Origin: Ferrovibrio sp.
GTDB lineage: Bacteria; Pseudomonadota; Alphaproteobacteria; Ferrovibrionales; Ferrovibrionaceae
Assembly: GCF_029255545.1 (NCBI RefSeq)
Contig: NZ_JANLJJ010000015.1
Coordinates: 23,424-87,423, forward strand
DNA length: 64,000 bases
Direction: 5' to 3'
Translations under genes and position numbers: made by a program
Shown: piece after piece, positions 55,111 through 62,960 of the stretch
How the letters are laid out: every line of letters begins with the position of its first letter
How positions within the stretch are numbered: the stretch's first letter is position 1
Notes under the pieces: model-generated
The model's database searches: none
Told to the model about the DNA's origin: nothing
What the model saw: the letters and a program-made list of their open reading frames with translations, nothing else

Positions 55111-55314
55111 CGTGGCGCTGCCAGAGTGCGCCGAGAGCCAACACCGACGGCCAACCACCAGACCAGTGCGGCCAGTCTCCTTGACGAGTACCGAAAGGCC
55201 GTCGCGGCACCGTCTAATGCGCCCAACGATCCGCCGACGGAAGAACAACTCGCCTTCGAGCGCAAGCTGGCCGGTTATCGGGCCCGCCGCGCCGCCATCA
55301 TGGGGAGGGTCTAG
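55093..55314 (+). CDS. Small hypothetical protein upstream of rep
   Basis: A 73-aa hydrophilic protein (LLDEYRKAVAAPSNAP, EQLAFERKLAGYRARRAAIM) ending 2 nt before the rep-like gene on the same strand. Its tight spacing suggests co-translation. It could be an accessory replication or regulatory protein, but nothing identifies it. Confidence 0.6.
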   Translation: MTEDNERGAARVRREPTPTANHQTSAASLLDEYRKAVAAPSNAPNDPPTEEQLAFERKLAGYRARRAAIMGRV

Positions 55315-55316
55315 CC

Positions 55317-56132
55317 ATGACATTCAACGCCGATGACTTCTTCTCGAAGCCGCCCGTGCCCATCATACCTCCATCAGTCGAAGAACTTGTGGAAGGACTT
55401 GAGCACTGTCGTCGTGAGCGTTCCCGTCCAGTGATCCTGAATCTGCTTCGGCATTACCCGATTCCCCCTGCGGTTCGAAGGGCCGTGGATCGCATGAAGC
55501 GATGCGAGATCAGCACATGGCGTCGGGCGGGTGCTTACGACCGACCGTATCGCCGCCAATGCAAGCATCCGCTTTGCCCTGCCTGCTCGCGCCGATTGGC
55601 ACGAAAGGAAGCGGAGCGTGTATGGCGGATGCTGAACACGGTATCGCAGGGTGCATTGTCATACGACGACGTCTCATGGGTTACTGTGAACATCGGTTGC
55701 ATGCCGGTTGGCCTTGACTTCCGGCATATTGCAGATCGAGCGAAGACGGCCATACGAAACATGTGGCGTCGGAAGTTCCCACTCACTGTTTGGGCGATGG
55801 AACTTGAGATCGAACTTCAGGTCGATGAGACAGGTAAACTCCACGCTCATGGCCTAGTTTGGCATCCAGACGTGACCCGCAATGAGATGCGTGAAGAGCT
55901 ATGCAAGCTGTTCACTACCTATCGTGCGATCTGCGTGGTTCCACTAAAGTCTCGCCGGCTTCGTCATGAAGCAATGCGTGCCCTGACCTACAAATCGGAC
56001 ATTGACCTCTCAGTCAGTGGCTGGGGTCAATACACGCCGGAGATTCTATCTCGATTGATCCAATCATATGAATCGATGCGATCTCGTGGTCGGTTCGGGC
56101 TTCGGTTCGAGATGGGTCTACGTCGCAAATGA
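55317..56132 (+). CDS. Putative HUH replication initiator (Rep-like)
   Basis: A 271-aa protein. A zinc-type cluster CKHPLCPACSRR (82-93) is followed by strands and the HUH motif KLHAHGLVW (H176-x-H178), then ALTYKSD with a candidate catalytic Tyr225. This order (Cys cluster, HUH, Y..K) is that of rolling-circle Rep proteins. Its place near the right end of an integrative element suggests replication of the excised circle. Loss of the usual flanking residues or a mobilisation role cannot be ruled out. Confidence 0.6.
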   Translation: MTFNADDFFSKPPVPIIPPSVEELVEGLEHCRRERSRPVILNLLRHYPIPPAVRRAVDRMKRCEISTWRRAGAYDRPYRRQCKHPLCPACSRRLARKEAERVWRMLNTVSQGALSYDDVSWVTVNIGCMPVGLDFRHIADRAKTAIRNMWRRKFPLTVWAMELEIELQVDETGKLHAHGLVWHPDVTRNEMREELCKLFTTYRAICVVPLKSRRLRHEAMRALTYKSDIDLSVSGWGQYTPEILSRLIQSYESMRSRGRFGLRFEMGLRRK

Positions 56133-56175
56133 CCAGAGTTTGAGTGGACAGTGTATAATAACTCTTGAGATGAGA

Positions 56176-56199
56176 GGGAGGGGCCAGCCGGCCCCTCCC
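56176..56199 (+). terminator. Hairpin after the rep-like gene
   Basis: A perfect 10-bp GC stem (56176-56185 with 56190-56199) with a 4-nt loop, 43 nt after the rep stop. There is no T-run, so termination strength is unsure. It could equally be an origin hairpin. Confidence 0.55.
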
Positions 56200-56233
56200 T
56201 TGCCACACCTGTGCCACAACAACTTGCCACTTG
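56200..56233. repeat. Putative arm-type sites of integrase 2 (right)
   Basis: TTGCCACACC (56200-56209), GTGCCACAAC (56211-56220) and TTGCCACTTG (56224-56233), spaced about one helical turn apart, 116 nt before attR. They match the pair at 39001-39021. Confidence 0.5.
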
Positions 56234-56348
56234 CGGGCTGTTCACCCGCCACAGTAAAATGATTCCCGGCAATCAGTTCAGCAGTAACGAGTTGGATTTA
56301 TTGGTGGAACACACTGGAACAGGCTGAACCACAGTTGGGCAGCGTCCC

Positions 56349-56396
56349 CGTTCGCAATGAGGAGGTCAGGGGTTCGATTCCCCTCGGCTCCACCAA
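56349..56396 (+). repeat. attR, displaced 3' half of tRNA-Ala
   Basis: Identical over 48 nt to 20062-20109. No 5' half precedes it, so it is not a tRNA gene. Host sequence resumes after it. Confidence 0.92.
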
Positions 56397-56412
56397 ACTT
56401 CCCTCGCAAGAC

Positions 56413-56946
56413 ATGAATGACCACCCCATGAACGCTGCCGTCTCTGTCGCCGCGCGCCACCCGAACCTGATGCGCTTCGAGCGGTTCCTCTGGGCCCTGC
56501 CGCTGGCTTATGCCGCGCATATCCCCGAGGAGTTCTTCGCCGGCTTTCCGAGCTGGATGAGCCAGCACATGCATGCGGACATGGACAACCAGGGCTTCTG
56601 GCTCAACAACAGCCTGTTCATGGCGATCCTGCTGTCGCTGTCGCTGTGGGCCAGCCGCAGCCGGTCGGCGCTGGCCGCCTTTGCCTTCCTCAGCTGGGCG
56701 AGCGGCAACCTGTTCTGGAACTTCATCTTCCACGTCGTCACGACGGTTTATGCCGACAGCTATTCGCCCGGCCTGGTATCGGCCTCGCTGCTCTATTATC
56801 CGGTCGCGATCTGGGCGGGAGTACTGGCCCTGCGCAGCGGACGGCTGGGCCTGCGCGGCGTTCTCGGCGCCTTTGCCATCGGCGCCGGCCTGATGCTGTT
56901 CGTGATCTGGAGCGGCCTGTGGAATTTCAGGCTGCCCTTCGCCTGA
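56413..56946 (+). CDS. HXXEE-domain membrane protein
   Basis: A 177-aa membrane protein with about five hydrophobic segments and the HXXEE signature in AAHIPEEFF. Function is unknown. It is the first host gene after attR, so before integration it lay directly downstream of tRNA-Ala. ATG 56413 or 56428 are both possible. Confidence 0.75.
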   Translation: MNDHPMNAAVSVAARHPNLMRFERFLWALPLAYAAHIPEEFFAGFPSWMSQHMHADMDNQGFWLNNSLFMAILLSLSLWASRSRSALAAFAFLSWASGNLFWNFIFHVVTTVYADSYSPGLVSASLLYYPVAIWAGVLALRSGRLGLRGVLGAFAIGAGLMLFVIWSGLWNFRLPFA

Positions 56947-56983
56947 GCGCCGACCAAAGCCCGGATACCCGGAAACTTCCGCG

Positions 56984-57535
56984 CTAGCCCGCCACCTCGA
57001 ATGGCCCATGCGTCACCGTCACGCCGGGTTCGGGCGGCAGCAGGCGGAGCGGGCCGGCGCGGCTGTCGCTGGCGGTGAGCGTCTCGACGATGATCAGGCA
57101 TTCCACCGCCGTGGCGCCATCGGCCAGCGGCAGGGCCAGCCGCTCGGCGGTGACCACGTTGTCCGGTCCGCCGGGTTCCAGCGGGGCCAGGGTATAGACG
57201 CTTTTGCAATAGACCGGCTTGCGCCGCTGGATCAGCTCGGCCAGCAGCGCGCGCATGTGGCGGGCATAGGCCGGCTCGGTCAGGCTGGCGAAGGCTTGCG
57301 CATCCATGCCCTCGGGCATTTCGCGGAACCAGCGGGCGATCTCGTGGCCGCAGAGCCGCAGCCGCCCGAGGTCGAAATTGGCATGGGTGATCTCGGCGAT
57401 GATGATATGCGGCAGGATGACGCGCGGCAGCGTCGCCGCGTCGATCAGGCGGATATCGGGGATGTTGACCGGCTTGGGCAGGGCGCGCCAGTAATCGCGC
57501 GCCGCCTGCAGCACCGGATTGGCAGCCAGCAGCAT
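56984..57535 (-). CDS. PAS-domain protein (PAS_5 type)
   Basis: A 183-aa single-domain protein with the pattern of alphaproteobacterial PAS_5 proteins: YWRALPKPVNIPDIRLIDAA, ILPHIIIAEI, LGRLRLCGHEIARWF, and VTAERLALPLADGATAVECL. It probably senses or binds a small ligand. No output domain. ATG 57535 is used; the longer open frame upstream has no family-like sequence. Confidence 0.8.
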   Translation of the reverse strand: MLLAANPVLQAARDYWRALPKPVNIPDIRLIDAATLPRVILPHIIIAEITHANFDLGRLRLCGHEIARWFREMPEGMDAQAFASLTEPAYARHMRALLAELIQRRKPVYCKSVYTLAPLEPGGPDNVVTAERLALPLADGATAVECLIIVETLTASDSRAGPLRLLPPEPGVTVTHGPFEVAG

Positions 57536-57650
57536 GGGCCCTCGGCGGACGGGGTTGTTGTATCGGCCCCAGCTATGCCCGGTTTGCCCCGCCGGCGGCA
57601 GGTTGAGAATTGGATATGGCGGCAGTTTGCCCTGAACCCAGCCTGCCGGA

Positions 57651-59996
57651 TCAGACGCCGTCGGGCGTCTCCTGGTACAGGTATTTCTGGAAACCGGTGA
57701 AAGCCCGGCCGATCTCTTCCGGCCGGCCCAGATCGGCCACCGCATCGGCAATCGAATCGCGATATTTCAGGCGCAGCAGCGGCGTCAGCTTCTCGGCATC
57801 CAGTTCCTCCACGCCATCGTCGACGTAATGCGACAACACGAAATCGAGGAAGGCCTGCTGCTTGGGCGTGAACTGCGTGGCGATCATCGCCCTGGCCCGG
57901 ACCGCGCGCTGTTCGCGGGTCTGCGGCGGCATGGCATAGGCGACATGGGCCAACACGTCGAACAGGTCGCTGTTCTGCGCATCGATGATCTTTTGCATCT
58001 CGGCCAGCTGTTCGCGGCCGAAACCGGCCTCGGCCAAACCTTCCAGCAACTTGCGCCGGGTTTCCGGATCGCTCCAGAGCGCGCGCAACTCCTCTTCGTC
58101 ATGAAAGAAATCCGGCAGCTTGCCGAACAGCATTTCCATGAATTGCTGCGCCGACATCGGCGTGCCGTCGGGATGCCAGAACGAGGTCGCCATCATCGAC
58201 TGGATGCTGCGCGCCCGGCCATCGGCCAGTTTCACCTTGATCTTCTGGCGCGGGACTGGCGGCTCGAGCGGCGGCGCAGGTGGGTCATCAAAACCACCGC
58301 CATGCGGCGGGCGCGGCGTCACCGGCTCGGGCGCCAGCGGCTCGCCATCCCATTCCGGATCACTGAAATGGTGATGGGCGCGCACGAAATCGTAGATGGT
58401 GAAATAATCCTTGCCGTCAAACAGCCGCGTGCCGCGCCCGATGATCTGCTTGAACTCGATCATCGAATTGATCGGCCGCAGCAGCACGATATTGCGGATA
58501 TTGCGCGCATCCACGCCGGTGGAAAGCTTCTGCGATGTAGTCAGGATGGTGGGGATGGTCTTTTCGTTGTCGCGAAAAGCGTTCAGATGCATATCGCCCA
58601 GGGCGCCGTCATCAGCAGTGACGCGATGGCAGTAATTCGGATCGGGGCTGGATTTGATCTGGTTGATCAGGTCACGCACCAGCAGGGCATGCTCCTGGCT
58701 GGCGCAGAACACCAGGGTCTTTTCGCGCTGGTCAATCTGTTGCATGAACAGTTTGACGCGATGGGCCTCGCGTTCGTGGATCTCAATGATCTTGTTGAAC
58801 TCGCCTTCGGTATAACGCCGCCCGGCCTCGACTTCGCCCTGCACCAGCGTATCGCCCGGCGTGAAGACGTAATCGTCCAAAGTGGTGGCGATCTGCTTGA
58901 CGCGAAACGGCGTCAGGAAGCCATCGTTGATGCCGGCCTTCAGCGAATAGGTGAAGACCGGCTCGCCGAAATAGGCATAAGTATCGACGTTATCCTTGCG
59001 CTTCGGCGTGGCGGTGAGGCCGAGCTGCACGGCCGGCGAAAAATACTCCAGAATGGCGCGCCAGCTGCTTTCGTCATTGGCGCCGCCGCGATGGCATTCG
59101 TCGATGACGATGACATCGAAAAAGTCCGGCGGGTAGTCGCCGAAATAGGGCGAGGGTTCGCCGGCTTCATTCGGCGGGCCGCTCATGAAGGTCTGGAAGA
59201 TGGTGAAGAAGATGCTGCCATTGGTGGGCACGCGGCCCTTTTTGGCGATCTCGTCGGGCCTGATGCGCACCAGGGCATCCTCGGGAAACGCCGAGAAGGC
59301 ATTGAAGGCCTGATTGGCCAGGATGTTGCGGTCGGCCAGGAACAGGATGCGCGGCCGGCGCGATGGCGTGCTGTCCTCGTGCCAGTCCTTCAAGTTCCAG
59401 CGACTATGGAACAGTTTCCAGGCGATCTGGAAGGCGATGAAGGTCTTGCCGGTCCCGGTGGCCAATGTCAGCAGGATGCGGTCGCGGTGATCCGCGATGG
59501 CCTGTAGCACACGTTCGACTGCCGTATCCTGGTAATACCGGCCTTCGAAATAGCCACCGCGATCCTCAAACGGCACGGCGGCGAAACGGTCGCGCCAGGC
59601 ATTGGCAATGCTGAAGGTCTGCGCCCAGAGTTCATCCGGCGTGGGGAAACGCGGTAACTCACCTTCATGGCCCACCCGCATATCGATGCCATAGACGCCC
59701 TGGCCATTGGTCGAATAGGCGAAACGCACCGCCAGCTTGTCGGCATAATTCTTGGCCTGCGCCACGCCCAGCGTCAGCGGCTCGGCCCAGGCCTTGGCCT
59801 CGATCACCGCCAGCGTGGTGTTGCGATAGATCAGCAGGTAATCGGCGGTCAGGCTCTTGCCGCGCCGGCCCTGGCCTTCCAGCCGGCCCGGCACAATGGG
59901 GTATTCACGGCGGATGCGGCTGCCCGCCACCACGCCCCAGCCGGAAGCGGCCAAGGCAGGATCGATATGCTCGGCGCGGGTTTCGGCTTCGTTCAT
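57651..59996 (-). CDS. hsdR: Type I restriction enzyme, R subunit (EcoEI-like)
   Basis: A 781-aa motor-nuclease. The nuclease core is near the start (ADYLLIYRN with Asp52, VIEAKAW with Glu66 and Lys68). Helicase motifs follow: TGTGKT (180-185), VIDECHRG, LTATPKR and QIIGRGTRL. The C-terminal EcoEI_R_C part contacts the methylase complex. It translocates DNA and cuts unmethylated invader DNA. It starts 5 nt after hsdS ends. All key motifs are intact. Confidence 0.95.
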   Translation of the reverse strand: MNEAETRAEHIDPALAASGWGVVAGSRIRREYPIVPGRLEGQGRRGKSLTADYLLIYRNTTLAVIEAKAWAEPLTLGVAQAKNYADKLAVRFAYSTNGQGVYGIDMRVGHEGELPRFPTPDELWAQTFSIANAWRDRFAAVPFEDRGGYFEGRYYQDTAVERVLQAIADHRDRILLTLATGTGKTFIAFQIAWKLFHSRWNLKDWHEDSTPSRRPRILFLADRNILANQAFNAFSAFPEDALVRIRPDEIAKKGRVPTNGSIFFTIFQTFMSGPPNEAGEPSPYFGDYPPDFFDVIVIDECHRGGANDESSWRAILEYFSPAVQLGLTATPKRKDNVDTYAYFGEPVFTYSLKAGINDGFLTPFRVKQIATTLDDYVFTPGDTLVQGEVEAGRRYTEGEFNKIIEIHEREAHRVKLFMQQIDQREKTLVFCASQEHALLVRDLINQIKSSPDPNYCHRVTADDGALGDMHLNAFRDNEKTIPTILTTSQKLSTGVDARNIRNIVLLRPINSMIEFKQIIGRGTRLFDGKDYFTIYDFVRAHHHFSDPEWDGEPLAPEPVTPRPPHGGGFDDPPAPPLEPPVPRQKIKVKLADGRARSIQSMMATSFWHPDGTPMSAQQFMEMLFGKLPDFFHDEEELRALWSDPETRRKLLEGLAEAGFGREQLAEMQKIIDAQNSDLFDVLAHVAYAMPPQTREQRAVRARAMIATQFTPKQQAFLDFVLSHYVDDGVEELDAEKLTPLLRLKYRDSIADAVADLGRPEEIGRAFTGFQKYLYQETPDGV

Positions 59997-60001
59997 GCAG
60001 A

Positions 60002-61189
60002 TCAGAGATTGCCGCTGAAGGCTTGGCGCAGCAAGGATTTCTTCAACTCGTCGAGGGCGGCGAGCTTGCGCTGGTACAAGGATTCAAGATGACGAATATT
60101 TTCACGCAGGGAGTCGAGTGTCGCTACAATTTCCGACTGCACTTTCAAGCTGGGGAATGGAAACCTTTGTCCTTCAAATGTTGCTAAATTAATATTTGCC
60201 TGCGCACTGCCTTTCCCCTGAGCCTGCAGGTGTACTTTGAAACTTTGGAGCAAATACTCCAGATATTTTGTGCTGGTCTGCTTTGCATCTACCACCACCC
60301 CAATCACGCTATCCGGAAAGCAGGCTTCAAAACCCAATATTCCGGTCTCGGCGATATTTGCCGCAATCGTTATGCAGAGCGTTCCTTTGGGCCAAAGCTT
60401 ACTCTGAGCGAGCCCAAGATCGTTATATGTTTGACTGAATGTCGTGATTAAGTGGTCCGAATTTCGGACATCACCAGTTTGTATGAATGGGTATTTGCCG
60501 CCATAAAGGGCCGGATCGTTGCGCGGGCGATGTTTGGATTTTCCACGCCCGAAATCCACGGAGACTTCACTCAATCTCTTCTCGTCCCAATCGTCGCCGC
60601 GGCGAGCAAATACCTCCTGCAAATACTGATCAAACAGATCAATCGCATTCTGTATATTCTTTTCCGTATTGCTCTTAACTGTGGAAACCTCACCAAGCGC
60701 CTTATCAAGAGTTCTGGCAATCCGCTGCTGTTCTGAAAGAGGAGGATATGCAATTGGTTGAGAGTAGATTTCACCATCCGTAACCGCTGGATAGCTAGCA
60801 CCTTTCTGCAGGCTCTCCATTTGACCCATAAATTCTTCGGTAAAGAGATAGTAGAAAAGAAATCTATAATTTAACTCAGGCTTTGGCCGCAGAATAACGT
60901 ACCCCGTGCTGCAAACCTGCTTATTTAACTCGACAGGAACAATTGCAATGCGCTGTAGAGTCGGACGAATTGTGGCAAACAAGATATCATTGGTCCGCAC
61001 CAACCGGCGCGCCCGACTTGGCGCATTCTTGCCTTGTAGTCGCTGGACTGCCTCAATCCGGAAATTTCGATTCGAAATGCTAGATACATCGATATAATCG
61101 AACTCTTCCTCTGGAGACTGCAGGGGATTGACCGTCTCCGTTTTTTCCAGAATTTCCCCAAGAGGCCTTACTTGCCAGCCAGCCTTCAC
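60002..61189 (-). CDS. hsdS: Type I restriction-modification specificity subunit
   Basis: A 395-aa protein with two target-recognition domains (about 1-165 and 200-350), each followed by a long conserved helix (PPLSEQQRIARTLDKALGEV and VQSEIVATLDSLRENIRHLE). Base composition is clearly AT-richer than hsdM and hsdR, as usual for S genes that exchange TRDs. It overlaps hsdM by 4 nt. The recognised sequence cannot be predicted here. Confidence 0.93.
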   Translation of the reverse strand: MKAGWQVRPLGEILEKTETVNPLQSPEEEFDYIDVSSISNRNFRIEAVQRLQGKNAPSRARRLVRTNDILFATIRPTLQRIAIVPVELNKQVCSTGYVILRPKPELNYRFLFYYLFTEEFMGQMESLQKGASYPAVTDGEIYSQPIAYPPLSEQQRIARTLDKALGEVSTVKSNTEKNIQNAIDLFDQYLQEVFARRGDDWDEKRLSEVSVDFGRGKSKHRPRNDPALYGGKYPFIQTGDVRNSDHLITTFSQTYNDLGLAQSKLWPKGTLCITIAANIAETGILGFEACFPDSVIGVVVDAKQTSTKYLEYLLQSFKVHLQAQGKGSAQANINLATFEGQRFPFPSLKVQSEIVATLDSLRENIRHLESLYQRKLAALDELKKSLLRQAFSGNL

Positions 61190-62640
61190 AGCAACCCCCG
61201 GATGGTCTCGAGTACCTTGGCGCTTTCAACATCCAATGCATTGACCTCATCAAGGATATCGCGGGCGCCGCGATTCCTGGGGGCCGCTCTCTCACTCGGA
61301 TTCCGCATCGAGAGGTCGAACACCTCCGGATCAATGGAAGCCGCATTGATGCCCCAGCTTTTCGGCGACTCCGCGAAAGCCCTCTGCAACTCGACGAATT
61401 CCGCGATATCAGCATCGTTCAACGGATTGATCTTACCCAAGCTCCTGCCCGGATCGAGTTGGTAGTACCAGATTTTCCGCGTTTTCGTGCCCTTTTCAAA
61501 AAACAACACCACGGTCTTCACACCCGCGCCCTGGAAGGTACCACTAGGGCAATCCAGCACGGTGTGCAGGTTGCAACTGGTCAGCAGCTCTTCACGCAGC
61601 TTGATCGAGGCGTTATCGGTGTTGGAGAGAAACGTGTTCTTGATCACCACGGCGGCGCGGCCGCCGGGCTTCAGCATCTTGATAAAATGCTGCAGGAACA
61701 GATAAGCCGTCTCGCCGGTGCGGATCGGGAAATTCTGCTGGATTTCCTCGCGCTCTCCTTTCCCACCGAAAGGCGGGTTGGCGAGGATCACATCGACCTG
61801 GTCCTTGGCCTGGATATCGCCCAGGTTCTCGGCCAGCGTATTGGTATGCAGGATATGCGGCGCTTCGATGCCATGCAGGATCATGTTCATGATGCCGATC
61901 ACATAGGCGAGCGACTTCTTCTCCTTGCCGAAGAAGGTTTGCTCCTGCAGGATTTTCTTGTCTTTGGTCTTGGCCGCCTTGGCGTTCAGGTATTCGAAGG
62001 CCTCGCATAAAAAGCCGGCCGAGCCGCAGGCACCATCATAGACGCGCTCGCCGATCTTGGGGTCGATCACCTTGATCATGGCGCGAATGAGCGGGCGCGG
62101 CGTGTAGTATTCGCCGCCGTTGCGCCCGGCATTGCCCATCTTGCGGATGCGCGATTCATAGAGATCGGAGAGTTCGTGCTTTTCGGCCTGCGAACCGAAG
62201 CGCAAGCCATCGAGCTGGTCAATGATCTCGCGCAGGGTATAGCCGCTGGTGATGCGGTTTTTGATCTCGGCGAAGATTTCGCCGATCTTGTATTCGATGG
62301 TGTTCGGTCCACTGGCCTTCTGGCGGAAGCCGCGCAGGTAGGGAAACAAATCGTCGTTGACGAACTCGATCAGGTCGTCGCCGGAACGCGCCGTATTGTG
62401 ATCGAGCTTGCCGGCTTTATCCTTCGGCGCCGCCCAGCTTTCCCAGCGATAACGTTTATCGAGGATGAACTTGTAGGGCTTGCCCTCCATCCGGGCGACC
62501 GTATGCCGCTCCTGCTCCAGGGCATCGAGGTATTTCAGGAACAGCAGCCAGGAGGTCTGTTCGGTGTAATCCAGTTCGGTGGTGCAGCCGGCCTCCTTGC
62601 GGAGGACATCGTCGATATTCCTGAAGGCCTGTTCGAACAC
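61186..62640 (-). CDS. hsdM: Type I restriction-modification methylase subunit
   Basis: A 484-aa N6-adenine methyltransferase. An HsdM N-terminal domain (1-140) precedes the catalytic motifs DGACGSAGFL (SAM binding) and NPPFGG (catalytic NPPF). It is the first gene of the operon hsdM-hsdS-hsdR. It protects host DNA and forms the core of the restriction complex. Confidence 0.95.
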   Translation of the reverse strand: MFEQAFRNIDDVLRKEAGCTTELDYTEQTSWLLFLKYLDALEQERHTVARMEGKPYKFILDKRYRWESWAAPKDKAGKLDHNTARSGDDLIEFVNDDLFPYLRGFRQKASGPNTIEYKIGEIFAEIKNRITSGYTLREIIDQLDGLRFGSQAEKHELSDLYESRIRKMGNAGRNGGEYYTPRPLIRAMIKVIDPKIGERVYDGACGSAGFLCEAFEYLNAKAAKTKDKKILQEQTFFGKEKKSLAYVIGIMNMILHGIEAPHILHTNTLAENLGDIQAKDQVDVILANPPFGGKGEREEIQQNFPIRTGETAYLFLQHFIKMLKPGGRAAVVIKNTFLSNTDNASIKLREELLTSCNLHTVLDCPSGTFQGAGVKTVVLFFEKGTKTRKIWYYQLDPGRSLGKINPLNDADIAEFVELQRAFAESPKSWGINAASIDPEVFDLSMRNPSERAAPRNRGARDILDEVNALDVESAKVLETIRGLL

Positions 62641-62960
62641 GCGGAAATCCTGACCACTTTTTGAAAGACCGACCCTTTTACTTGACCTCGGGCGCCTTGT
62701 GCAATATTCTCTATTTGTTCTCTTTCGCTCTTATCCATTGTGCATACTTTGGTATTCGGCATTTGACCTTTGCCGCCGCGCCATAGCCGCCCGTTCTGGC
62801 GACGATTGGCCGGAATTGGCGATCATTGGCAATAATTGTCGATTATTGTCGATAATTGGCGAGGTTTGGCCGGCGCTCGGCAGCCCATTGGCCGGGCTTA
62901 AGCGCGCGTTGGCCCAAATCGATCAAGGCAGATCAGTCCCTTAGGCCAATCCGCGCCGCC
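62641..62960. other. Intergenic region upstream of hsdM
   Basis: This 320-nt spacer between phaZ and hsdM holds the decanucleotide array and probably the hsdM promoter. AT-rich sequence at 62660-62760 contains several -10-like words. No gene seen. Confidence 0.5.
62791..62870. repeat. Eight tandem 10-nt repeats upstream of hsdM
   Basis: Eight consecutive 10-nt units, nearly all ending TTGGC or TTGTC, with consensus GATNATTGGC (units 3-6 the best: GATCATTGGC, AATAATTGTC, GATTATTGTC, GATAATTGGC). The period is one DNA helical turn, so all units face the same side. It lies about 150 nt upstream of hsdM. Confidence 0.85.

Larger units (their letters stand above)
38937..56396 (+). mobile_element. 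Integrative element 2 (about 17.5 kb)
   Basis: Bounded by the tRNA-derived repeats at 38907-38936 and 56349-56396, with its own tyrosine integrase at the left end. TTGCCACAAC-type words occur at both ends (39001-39021 and 56200-56233). Cargo: copper efflux, serine recombinase, HEPN-zinc ribbon protein, SPARSA pair and a putative HUH Rep near the right end. An integrase plus a Rep suggests an excising element that replicates as a circle. Confidence 0.85.

Noticed and set aside
56349-56396. A third tRNA-Ala gene
   Set aside because: The 5' half of the cloverleaf is missing; the sequence before 56349 does not pair with the acceptor strand.
57828-59507. A 559-aa open frame on the plus strand
   Set aside because: It is antisense to hsdR and has no family-like sequence.
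62791-62870. A CRISPR array
   Set aside because: Units are only 10 nt with no spacers and there are no cas genes; it is a plain tandem repeat. No other CRISPR-like pattern was seen in the window.
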